Positions 29,720 through 37,442 of a stretch of DNA of 64,000 nucleotides are shown here, in pieces. Source of the stretch: Bacteroidia bacterium (GTDB taxonomy: Bacteria; Bacteroidota; Bacteroidia; Bacteroidales; CAJPTX01); the NCBI GenBank assembly GCA_002749065.1, contig PDTX01000008.1:35405-99404 (forward strand), in the 5' to 3' direction. How positions within the stretch are numbered: position 1 is the first letter of the stretch; every line of letters starts with the position of its first letter. The position numbers were made by a program, and so were the translations under genes. Under the pieces are notes generated by a model that saw only the letters and a program-made list of their open reading frames with translations, was not told the origin of the DNA and did no database searches.

Positions 29720-29753
29720 TGAGCTTTGGAGGCCTCTGTAGCCCTAGGAGGGC

Positions 29754-30767
29754 CTACTCCGCCTTCTTCATAAAGAAGAACTCCACTTTGTTTCCGAACC
29801 TTTCCATGATGGAGGAAACTTGCTTGATGTCACTATCATTCCTAACGATTTGGGCAAGCTCATTCTGTGCTGTCTTGTTATCTATCATCTCCCCATTTGC
29901 CGCTTTCACCTCTTTCCTATTAGCCCATTCGTCCTTTATTTTTTCCAGCTTCTTCATCTCCTCCTCCAGCTTCTTCATCTCCTCCTCCGACTTGCCCTCC
30001 TTTTTGGCCTTCTCTAAAGCCATCTTGGCGTTCCATACAGCATCCTTCAGAGGTCCACCCACTTTAGCAAGTTCCAAAGCCCTCGCGCCCGCCTCATCGA
30101 CGGTGCAACCGTACTTCGTCATGAGCTCCTTCATTTCTTTCACGAGGGCGGCCTTTCTCTTTTCGAATTCCACGGTATGAACGAGCTTGCCGTTCCTGAT
30201 GTTGAATACTATCCCCTTCCCCCGCGTCAGGTTCATCAGCACTGAGCCGGCCATCACATGCCCAGCCTTCGCGGCATCTAGCTGAGCCTTTGTACTGCCT
30301 TTCTCAAGTTTGAAAGACAATGCTAGCTCATCCCCTTCTGTTACCCACCTGAGTATGTGAGTATTACTAGGCATGTGCTTGATTTGCTGCATCGGGGGCC
30401 CAACATTCTCCACCTCATTATTCATGACACTGCCACCCTCCCTCAGCCTAAAGCTAAGGATAATTATGCCCTCTTTGAGCATTTCTTGGTCTTCCTCTCC
30501 CAGCTCTGTCAGTGGCTTGTCCTCCGCCCCCCTACTATCAGTGTAGCTGCTGAACTCCCAGAGAGCCACCATGTCACTTGGTGTCTGCTTCGCATCCTGG
30601 CCCCCCGTCGACGGGTCTGTCCCCTCCACATTATCCCCCCCATTCTGACTCTCCGTCCCCGTCTTATTGTCATCCTTATCGTCCTTCTTGTCGCACGACG
30701 CGAAGAAACCGCCCGTCACCACCAGGGCCGACAGGGCCAGCACCGAAAATAGATTCCGCTTTCTCAT
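29754..30767 (-). CDS. Predicted lipoprotein, unknown function
   Basis: A 337-aa protein with a lipoprotein signal peptide; the lipobox is FFASC with the acylated Cys near residue 25. An acidic, Asp/Asn/Gly-rich linker of about 40 residues follows, typical of Bacteroidota surface lipoproteins (CDKKDDKDD). The folded part has no family I recognise. Residues about 225-290 form a Lys/Glu-rich predicted coiled coil (EKAKKEGKSEEEMKKLEEEM). No -7 element was found in the 190 bases upstream. It has its own terminator and stands alone between the giant protease and the MBL-fold gene. Confidence 0.75.
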   Translation of the reverse strand: MRKRNLFSVLALSALVVTGGFFASCDKKDDKDDNKTGTESQNGGDNVEGTDPSTGGQDAKQTPSDMVALWEFSSYTDSRGAEDKPLTELGEEDQEMLKEGIIILSFRLREGGSVMNNEVENVGPPMQQIKHMPSNTHILRWVTEGDELALSFKLEKGSTKAQLDAAKAGHVMAGSVLMNLTRGKGIVFNIRNGKLVHTVEFEKRKAALVKEMKELMTKYGCTVDEAGARALELAKVGGPLKDAVWNAKMALEKAKKEGKSEEEMKKLEEEMKKLEKIKDEWANRKEVKAANGEMIDNKTAQNELAQIVRNDSDIKQVSSIMERFGNKVEFFFMKKAE

Positions 30768-30986
30768 GTCTACAGTTGTTTGTTGTGAGTTTTATGCCGG
30801 GGGGGTCTTATCCCCCTCCCCGTATCGCGAATGTAGCACTATCCGCCTAGTCTACCATTAGCCCTATTAGCCAAACTAGGAAAAATACCCAATTTTTTGC
30901 TGTCACGATTTTGACCCCCGTGGCGCACCCGCAAACAATTCCCTTTTTCCCCTGTTCCTGTGAAGTATAATGGATATGCTGAATAT

Positions 30987-32111
30987 ATGGGGAGGGGGTG
31001 TCGCATCGTGCTGAAGGTCCTGCTGGTGGTGCTGGGCCTGGTTCTCCTGCTGATCGTGGGGGCCAGGCTCTTTGTGGCCTGCGCCGTCTTCGGCGGGCGG
31101 GCCGAGGGCGAGCGGCTGGCCCGTATCGAGGCCTCGCCGAACTACCGCGACGGGCAGTTCCGGAACCTCCTGCCCACCTCCGCCGTGCCCGTGCGGCCCG
31201 AGGGGAAGAGCGTGGCGGGCGACGCGCTGGGCCTGATGGCCAACCACCTCTTCCCGCCCGAGGGCAAGAACCCCGACCGCCCGATAGAGACCGTGCCCCT
31301 GCGGGCCGACAGCCTGCGCAACGGGCAGTTCGCCTGGCTGGGGCACTCCACCGTGCTGCTGCGCATCGGGGGCCTCAACGTGCTGACCGACCCCGTGTTC
31401 CACAGCGCCGCGCCGGTCCCCTTCATGATGAAGCCCTTCCCCATGACGCACCGCCCCGGGGCGCGGGACCTCCCCTTCGTGGACGTGGTCGTCATCTCGC
31501 ACGACCACTACGACCACCTGGACATGCGGGCCATCCGCGAGCTGGGCGACAGCGTGGGGTGCTTCGTCGTGCCCCTGGGCGTGGGGGCGCACCTGGAGCG
31601 CTGGGGCGTGCCCCCCGCGAAGATCCGCGAGCTCGACTGGTACGAGGCCGAGCGCGTGGGCGGGGTGGACTTCACGCTCACGCCCAGCCGGCACTTCAGC
31701 GGGCGGGGGCCCAACGACCGCATGAAGACCCTCTGGGGCTCGTGGGCGATGGTGTCGCCCGGGCTGCGCGTCTTCTTCAGCGGCGACGGGGGCTACTCGC
31801 CCGAGTTCGCGAAGATCGGCGAGCGCTTCGGGGGCTTCGACCTGGCCCTCATGGAGAACGGGGCCTACAACGTCCGCTGGCCGCACGTCCACATGCACCC
31901 CGAGGAGACGGCCCGGGCGGCGGTGGACCTCCGGGCCCGGCGGGTGCTGCCCATCCACTGGGGCAAGTTCGACCTCTCGACGCACCCCTGGGATGAGCCC
32001 CCCCAGCGCCTGGCGGCCGCGCTCGCCCGCCACAACGACACGGCCAGCGAGGATGCGAGGGTGGAGCTGCTGCGGGTGAGGATAGGAGAGGTGGGGGGAG
32101 GGGAAGAGTAG
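30987..32111 (+). CDS. Membrane-anchored metallo-beta-lactamase-fold hydrolase (UlaG/NAPE-PLD-like)
   Basis: A 374-aa protein. An N-terminal hydrophobic helix (VLKVLLVVLGLVLLLIVGARLF, about residues 8-29) anchors it, and an MBL domain follows. The zinc motif HDHYDHLD gives H172, H174, D176 and H177; WLGHSTVLLRIGGLNVLTDP, FFSGDGGYS and PIHWGKF are typical of the UlaG and NAPE-phospholipase D branch. The substrate could be a phospholipid, a lactone or a phosphodiester. I chose the ATG giving MGRGCRIV; a GTG nine codons upstream (30960) is an alternative. It is monocistronic. Confidence 0.82.
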   Translation: MGRGCRIVLKVLLVVLGLVLLLIVGARLFVACAVFGGRAEGERLARIEASPNYRDGQFRNLLPTSAVPVRPEGKSVAGDALGLMANHLFPPEGKNPDRPIETVPLRADSLRNGQFAWLGHSTVLLRIGGLNVLTDPVFHSAAPVPFMMKPFPMTHRPGARDLPFVDVVVISHDHYDHLDMRAIRELGDSVGCFVVPLGVGAHLERWGVPPAKIRELDWYEAERVGGVDFTLTPSRHFSGRGPNDRMKTLWGSWAMVSPGLRVFFSGDGGYSPEFAKIGERFGGFDLALMENGAYNVRWPHVHMHPEETARAAVDLRARRVLPIHWGKFDLSTHPWDEPPQRLAAALARHNDTASEDARVELLRVRIGEVGGGEE

Positions 32112-32135
32112 AGTAGACGTTTTGCGCCAAATTCC

Positions 32136-32165
32136 TTGCTTTCTGCAATTTATTTTGTAACTTCG
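32136..32165 (+). promoter_or_regulatory. Promoter of short RNA A
   Basis: TTG at 32136-32138, a 19-base spacer, and TAACTTCG at 32158-32165 (one base off TAnnTTTG). It stands in the same position relative to the conserved RNA start as the promoter at 37235-37263. Confidence 0.6.
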
Positions 32166-32167
32166 CA

Positions 32168-32353
32168 GGATGGAAAGGTTCTGTGCATATTCGTATGCTC
32201 CGCATCGTAGCATTCTACCCCCCACGGTGTGCGTGGGTAGTGCGTGCTCGCGGTTAAATCTCCCCCCTCCTTCGGCCCTAAAGAATTGTGTATATTTTAT
32301 AATTCTCTTCGGAGACAGAATGCTTGGCTCGTTGCGCTGCAGGGGGCCTTTTT
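32168..32353 (+). ncRNA. Candidate structured small RNA A (paired with RNA B at 37266)
   Basis: A predicted transcript of about 186 nt starting at the conserved GGATGGAAAGGTTCTG and ending in GGGGGCC plus five Ts. The 5' GGAAAGG can pair with the 3' CCTTTTT, closing the RNA end to end. Internal hairpins are GCATA-TTCG-TATGC (32185-32198) and a nine-pair stem CTACCC/ACG against CGTGGGTAG (32215-32240, three-C bulge). The last 45 bases share CTTGGCTC, GCGCTGC and GGGGGCC with RNA B. An open frame starting at the conserved ATG (MERFC) exists in both copies, but the bases there are identical, so there is no coding signature. It precedes the RecD-like helicase by 240 bases. A 6S-like or Bacteroidales-1-type RNA is possible; I cannot identify it. 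Confidence 0.55.
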
Positions 32354-32593
32354 GTTGCGCTGTGGGTTCATCTTGTCTAGCTCGATGGTTCGGATAATGG
32401 AGAATGAGGATTATACGATTTTTTTGCGGCCTACCCTTGGGTTGTGGGTTTGGGCGAATCCGTGGTGCAGAGGGCCAGCTTGACCACCAACTCTCTAGCG
32501 CATGCGACAAATCGCCCTGTTGGGAATTGGACCTTTCGTAGCGGAAGGAATTGACGGATACAGAGATGTGTGCTTTTGAAATGAGCAAGTAGT
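32354..32593. other. Region between RNA A and the RecD-like helicase gene
   Basis: 240 bases, AT-richer than the window average. No complete TAnnTTTG element was found, so the helicase may depend on readthrough from RNA A or on an unrecognised promoter. No gene is supported. Confidence 0.4.
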
Positions 32594-34570
32594 ATGGAAG
32601 ATTTGACATCGCAGCAATGCGAGGCTTTGAGTAGGGTTGAGTCCTTTCTTTCCGATAAGAGTAAGCAGATTTTCATCCTTCGGGGTTATGCCGGTACGGG
32701 GAAGACCACCCTTGTTCGGCATATTTTATCGAAGCTAGACAATCCACCCCATCGGTACACATACCAGCTGATGGCACCGACTGGCCGTGCAGCGAAGATT
32801 CTTAGCGCGAAAACGAATGGTGGAGCATCTACTATCCATCGGGCCATCTATAAGCTAAGAAATGAAGAGGAAGAATTGGAGGAGGAGAAGGAACTTCGCT
32901 ATGTCTTCCAGCTTAACGAGCATCCGCCAGCTAGGCTTATTATCGTTGATGAGGCCTCCATGATTTCCTCCCGTGCGCAGGTTAATGAGCTGTTGCAGTT
33001 CGGGTCGCAGAATTTGCTCGATGACCTTTTGACATACGCTAGGTTCAGGGGTGGCACGCAGATTATCTTTGTGGGCGATTCGGTGCAGCTGCCCCCGGTT
33101 GGCGATAATCGATCAGCTGCGCTCGACGAGGATTACTTTAGGGGTCTGGGCTTAGGGGTGGATTCATTCACGCTCACCGATGTGGTGCGGCAGGAGGGGA
33201 ATAGCCCGATTCTGGCTAATGCCCAGATGCTACGCGAGCTGTTTTCTTCGGAGAATCGTAACCGTTTGGTTTTTCATAAGAGTCCAGATGAGGTGATGGA
33301 TATTGATGCTAGGCAGATTGCTGAGCGGTATTGCCAGGAGAAGGATGCCGCCATCGTGTGCTTCTCCAATAGCATTGCAGCCGACTACAATGCGGCGGTG
33401 CGACGTATCCTTTTCCCGGGTTGCTCTCAGCTGGTTGCGGGCGATAGGCTCATAGTGGTGTCCAATAACTACTATTCTGGTAATGTGCTCTACAACGGGG
33501 ATATTATCACTGTGTTAGAGGTTTCGGAGGAACTGAAAGAGATAGAAGAGGAAGTAAAGCATAGGCATGGGGCAGGAAACGAAAGGCTAGAAATTCAACT
33601 TACTTTTCGAAAAATAAAATTCCAAACCGATACGGGCGAAGAGCGGGAGCAGTACATCATAGAGACCTTGCTTAATAGCCATGCGCCATCCCTCTCTGTG
33701 GAGCAAATGCGTGCGATATATCGTAATTGTAAGCGCCGTAGGCTTACTACTGTTGCTGCCATGCTGAATGACCCATTTTACAGTGCTCTGCACGTGAAGT
33801 ATGGCTATGCTTTTACTTGCCATAAGGCGCAGGGCGGCGAATGGGATACGGTATTTGTCGATTTCACGAAGCGTAACGGCTTGAGCGATGATCAGCTCCG
33901 ATGGAAGTACACCGCCATAACCAGGGCCAGCCGTGTGCTCTGGCTTGCCAATCATCCAGACATAACGCCGATTTGCAAGCTGAAAATCAACCAGATACAA
34001 TTATCTAGCAAGATGTCCTTGGATGCCTTTGCCTGGAGTTCGGACCTGCAGCATGCGTACCCTAACGGCGATGATGCCCCTCTCCACCTACGGGTAAAAT
34101 ATGACTCCGTAGCGCAGAATTTGAGTGGCACAGCCTATTCTATCCGCCGCGTGGAGAGTAAAGACTACCGTGAAATATACTACATCACCTCCGCGGCGGG
34201 GGAGGTAAGGGTGGATGCAATCTATAATGGAGCAGGGACCTTTACCAAGTTTGAAAGCCCAGAAACAGACCTACTGGACTACTTTAGGGAGGAGGGGAAT
34301 ATCCGTTTTGCCATAGCCTATACGCCGTCTAGCGACGCTCTTGGTGAGCTTTACGCGCGTATGATATCGCTCTGCGATGAGTGCGATATCACGCTGACGA
34401 ATGTGGTCGAGGGGAGATACAATGTAGTGTACTACATGAGGACCAGCGGCCATTACGCCTCCCTGACCTTCCACTATAACGCTAAGGGCATGATAAGCCA
34501 TGGGAAACCAGCATCCGATCTCGGCCAGGAGGACGAAAAGCTGCAGATGCTCATCTCCAAGCTTGTATAA
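32594..34570 (+). CDS. RecD/Dda-like superfamily 1B DNA helicase
   Basis: A 658-aa protein. Walker A GYAGTGKTT (K37), Walker B IIVDEASM, motif III GDSVQLPPVGD, and a C-terminal UvrD_C_2 segment YAFTCHKAQGGEWDTVFVDF followed by YTAITRAS are all present; these are the motifs of 5'-3' SF1B helicases such as RecD2 and Dda. The last 170 residues after the helicase core are unlike RecD and have no family I recognise. The gene is visibly less GC-rich than the neighbouring housekeeping genes and uses many A/T-ending codons, suggesting acquisition. It is followed within 15 bases by the TPR/OB protein gene and preceded by RNA A, forming a two-gene unit. Confidence 0.88.
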   Translation: MEDLTSQQCEALSRVESFLSDKSKQIFILRGYAGTGKTTLVRHILSKLDNPPHRYTYQLMAPTGRAAKILSAKTNGGASTIHRAIYKLRNEEEELEEEKELRYVFQLNEHPPARLIIVDEASMISSRAQVNELLQFGSQNLLDDLLTYARFRGGTQIIFVGDSVQLPPVGDNRSAALDEDYFRGLGLGVDSFTLTDVVRQEGNSPILANAQMLRELFSSENRNRLVFHKSPDEVMDIDARQIAERYCQEKDAAIVCFSNSIAADYNAAVRRILFPGCSQLVAGDRLIVVSNNYYSGNVLYNGDIITVLEVSEELKEIEEEVKHRHGAGNERLEIQLTFRKIKFQTDTGEEREQYIIETLLNSHAPSLSVEQMRAIYRNCKRRRLTTVAAMLNDPFYSALHVKYGYAFTCHKAQGGEWDTVFVDFTKRNGLSDDQLRWKYTAITRASRVLWLANHPDITPICKLKINQIQLSSKMSLDAFAWSSDLQHAYPNGDDAPLHLRVKYDSVAQNLSGTAYSIRRVESKDYREIYYITSAAGEVRVDAIYNGAGTFTKFESPETDLLDYFREEGNIRFAIAYTPSSDALGELYARMISLCDECDITLTNVVEGRYNVVYYMRTSGHYASLTFHYNAKGMISHGKPASDLGQEDEKLQMLISKLV

Positions 34571-34585
34571 TTACGGTGGGTGCCT

Positions 34586-37162
34586 ATGGATGTATCTACG
34601 ATATACGAATTGCGCCGCGAGCGTAGGCTGAAGGAGGCTTTCCAGCTGGCTCAGCAGGCGATTTCTGAGGAACCCGGTGATGAGCGGGTGGCTGCCGCCT
34701 ACTTCTGGGTCGTGTATGATTATTGTAAACATTTCATAGAATCCAATGATAGGGAGAAGCTGGATAGGGCGCTTGCAATGTTGGAGAGGGTACCCGCTGA
34801 AATCCTGCGTAGTAATGAATACGTAGCCAATGCCTACCGCTCCCTTCAGCGCGCATCGCATCCCGAGCTATCGGTCATACAGGCCGCGCAGGGTCGCTCT
34901 AAGGATGACCCCTGCGGTGCCTACGAAAGTGTCAAGGAATTTATCGAATCGCCGGACAGCGTCGGACAGGATTGGCACGAGAAGCTCGGTTGGATTCTCT
35001 ACCGTTACATGAAGTGGCTGCTGGAGCAGGAGCCACTCGATGAGTATATGCTTCGTAGCCTTCTTCGCGACTATATCCAGCTCCGCAATAGCCGCCCATC
35101 GTTGCTGCATAGCCGCATCCTTTGGCAGGCGACGCAGCTGGCCAAGAAGAAAGTAAGTTTTGATTTCCCTACTTTCTTCCTGCACTGGGGAGGGGATAAT
35201 TTCCGCGATGAGGATTTGCATCCTCACGTTGATGGGGAGCATAAATATCCCTCCCTACTTAGCCATGTCTGTCGCCAGGTGGCGACGGGAGGCAAGCCGT
35301 ACGATGTCGGACGTATATGCTTGGAGATATCCAAGAATAGATCCCTCGGTGGCAAGGGGGAGGTCCTGGACCATCTGCGTGAACCCCTGTTCTGGCATTG
35401 CTATCAGTTGGGTAAAGAGGGGAAGTTTGCTGAGCTGGAGCGTGAGTTGAGGGAATACTGCGCAGCACATGCAGCGCATGGCCCCTCCCGTTGGCACTCG
35501 GAGATTCTATCCCTTGCCCTGCGTTTGGTTAAGGTGGATGATTCTTTCGTCGCTATCTTCCGCCTGTGGGACTTCCATAATCTGAGACGGGAGGATTTCG
35601 AGCCGAGCAAGGGGAAGGATGGTGTCGAATACCCCTCGCTGGTAGACCGCCTCAGGAAGCGTTTTTTCGAGTATGTAAAGAGGCTACAGAACCGGTCCCT
35701 AGATATTATATCCTGGGCATCAGAGGTATACGCCTTCTTTGAGAGCCACACGCAGCTGGATGCCTGGGCCATTCGGGAATATGCTATGCTGCTCACGTGG
35801 CAAAATCGCTACTCGGAGGCCATTGATAGGTATAGGGATTGCCTGCTTGAGTATCCAGACCGCTACTTCATATGGCATGAGCTTGCGGGGTGTGTTCAGG
35901 ACGATGGGCAACTACGCATGGCGCTTCTCTGTAAGGCTGTCCTATGCGAGAGGGATGAGTCCTTTATCCGGCGGCTGCGCATGGAGCTCGCGGAGCAGCT
36001 ATACGAGCAGGGTTTGTGGGCCGAGGCCATGGCGGAGCTGGATACCTACGAGCGGGCGAATGAAAAGCGGGATGCGGCTTTCGCAGCGTTGCGAGCGAAG
36101 GTGAGGGCTAAGTGTGAGAGTGGTCGGGTGGACGTGCCGAGGGATAATCGTAGGTTCTATCTGGAGCAGCGCTATGCGGCCGAATCTTTTGCCTTTGCCC
36201 GTTTTCCCGAGAAGGAGCTCACGCTCGTCTCGCTATGGCGTGGCAAGGACGATAAGCTGCGCTGCTGCCTGTCGGACGGGTCGGATGTCACGCTGGAGGG
36301 CAAGGCCAAGCGTATGGGTGTATCGGAAAGAACCCCTTTGGGTAGCGCATTCGCGGTGCGCTACATGGAGCGTCGTGATGAGAAGCAGGCAGCCGTAGGT
36401 CTGTCCGCCACATCGAAGGGTGTGCGCTATGTACCCTTGGCGATAGGAAAGCTGGATGCGCCCCCATGGTCGAAGATGCCATCGCAGCCGGGCTATGTCA
36501 CCCACGTCAATCGGGCGAAGTCTGTCTATCATGTAGTGACGTGGCTGGGTACGGAGGTTTTCTCCAAGTATGCTGGTGATAAGCCACAGCTATCCAAGGG
36601 GGATTTCGTCGCCTTCCGTGCGTATTTCCGCAGGGTCAAGGATGAGGTGAAGCTGCAGATAGTGTCGATGCAGCGCGCAGAGCGTGAGTGGGTACTTCCA
36701 AGATGCAAGTGTGCCCATCATGGCATAGCCGTGGTGGACCACATCAACCAGGAGAAGAAGCTCTTCCATTTTGCCTTTGGTCCGGAGGGAGGCGGTGGGG
36801 TGATCCGCTTTGATGAGACCGATCTTCGGCTGGTGCTCGGCCAGTCGATAGAGGTCGACTACCTGCTCTACAAGACCCCTAGGGGGGAGCGAATGGCAGT
36901 ATGCTGCGTGCAGGAAACCGATGAGCTTGTTAGCTCGATGCGAAAGAGCATTACCGAGGGCAACTTGGTAGTGCAATGCGGGGATGATGGCTATACTCCT
37001 CGCCATGGTTTTATCAACCATTTCTACTACATCTCTGGGCGTGAGCTTGTTGAGCATGGTATTATGCATGACTGCCTTGTTGATGCTGAGCTTATATATG
37101 GTGGGAAGAACAAGAAGGGCAAGGATAGATGGAACGTCCTGAGCCTGAGGATTTGCGAGTAG
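34586..37162 (+). CDS. TPR-like protein with C-terminal OB/cold-shock-like domains
   Basis: An 858-aa soluble protein. The N-terminal two thirds is helical with tetratricopeptide-type pairs (for example RLKEAFQLAQQAISEEPGDERVAAAYF near residues 12-40, and NRYSEAIDRYRDCLLEYPDRYFIWHELAGCVQDDGQ near 408-443). From about residue 630 there are two beta-rich segments that look like OB or cold-shock folds (GYVTHVNRAKSVYHVVTW...LSKGDFVAFRAYF and HGIAVVDHINQEKKLFHFAF), suggesting nucleic-acid binding. The function is unknown. It is linked to the RecD-like helicase by a 15-base gap. Starts: ATG at 34586 is preferred over a GTG two codons upstream. Confidence 0.75.
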   Translation: MDVSTIYELRRERRLKEAFQLAQQAISEEPGDERVAAAYFWVVYDYCKHFIESNDREKLDRALAMLERVPAEILRSNEYVANAYRSLQRASHPELSVIQAAQGRSKDDPCGAYESVKEFIESPDSVGQDWHEKLGWILYRYMKWLLEQEPLDEYMLRSLLRDYIQLRNSRPSLLHSRILWQATQLAKKKVSFDFPTFFLHWGGDNFRDEDLHPHVDGEHKYPSLLSHVCRQVATGGKPYDVGRICLEISKNRSLGGKGEVLDHLREPLFWHCYQLGKEGKFAELERELREYCAAHAAHGPSRWHSEILSLALRLVKVDDSFVAIFRLWDFHNLRREDFEPSKGKDGVEYPSLVDRLRKRFFEYVKRLQNRSLDIISWASEVYAFFESHTQLDAWAIREYAMLLTWQNRYSEAIDRYRDCLLEYPDRYFIWHELAGCVQDDGQLRMALLCKAVLCERDESFIRRLRMELAEQLYEQGLWAEAMAELDTYERANEKRDAAFAALRAKVRAKCESGRVDVPRDNRRFYLEQRYAAESFAFARFPEKELTLVSLWRGKDDKLRCCLSDGSDVTLEGKAKRMGVSERTPLGSAFAVRYMERRDEKQAAVGLSATSKGVRYVPLAIGKLDAPPWSKMPSQPGYVTHVNRAKSVYHVVTWLGTEVFSKYAGDKPQLSKGDFVAFRAYFRRVKDEVKLQIVSMQRAEREWVLPRCKCAHHGIAVVDHINQEKKLFHFAFGPEGGGGVIRFDETDLRLVLGQSIEVDYLLYKTPRGERMAVCCVQETDELVSSMRKSITEGNLVVQCGDDGYTPRHGFINHFYYISGRELVEHGIMHDCLVDAELIYGGKNKKGKDRWNVLSLRICE

Positions 37163-37234
37163 CTCTGTTGGCCTTTTTGCGTGGGCAATCGTGCATGCAG
37201 GCGTGCGCAATTCATTACTTTCACACTTCTACCC

Positions 37235-37263
37235 TTGTTTTTTCGAACTATTTCGTACCTTTG
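37235..37263 (+). promoter_or_regulatory. Promoter of short RNA B and possibly the chaperone operon
   Basis: TTG at 37235-37237, an 18-base spacer, and TACCTTTG at 37256-37263. Transcription should begin near 37267, at the conserved GGATGG. Confidence 0.75.
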
Positions 37264-37265
37264 TG

Positions 37266-37401
37266 GGATGGAAAGGTTCTGCCCGTACGCTCGCCCTGGT
37301 AGCGACTGCCCAACTACGGCATTCGTAGGCGACGTGTGCGCAACTTACCCCCCCCCCCCCACGGGGGCGCTTGGCTCTCCGCGCTGCGGGGGGCCTTTTT
37401 T
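37266..37401 (+). ncRNA. Candidate structured small RNA B, leader or free RNA before the chaperone operon
   Basis: A predicted transcript of about 136 nt sharing its first 16 bases (GGATGGAAAGGTTCTG) and its 3' block (CTTGGCTC, GCGCTGC, GGGGGCCTTTTT) with RNA A. Internal parts differ: here a CTACG-GCATT-CGTAG hairpin (37314-37328) and a run of 13 Cs that could pair with the late GGGGGG. Pairing of 5' GGAAAGG with 3' CCTTTTT closes the molecule. The T run at 37395-37401 acts as a terminator, so RNA B may be a free small RNA or an attenuating leader of the operon that starts 42 bases later. Not identified with a known family. Confidence 0.6.
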
Positions 37402-37442
37402 CGTGCTGGGGATTACTGTAGGTCAACGAGATAGTGAGTCGT

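Noticed and set aside
32170..32397. 75-codon frame (MERFC...) over RNA A, and the matching MERFC frame over RNA B
   Set aside because: The shared first codons are identical at DNA level, so there is no synonymous-change signal, the frames diverge quickly, and both have RNA-like hairpins, promoters and terminators.
30903..32609. 568-codon minus-strand frame over the MBL hydrolase gene
   Set aside because: Antisense to a zinc-motif-bearing gene, with biased composition and no domain.
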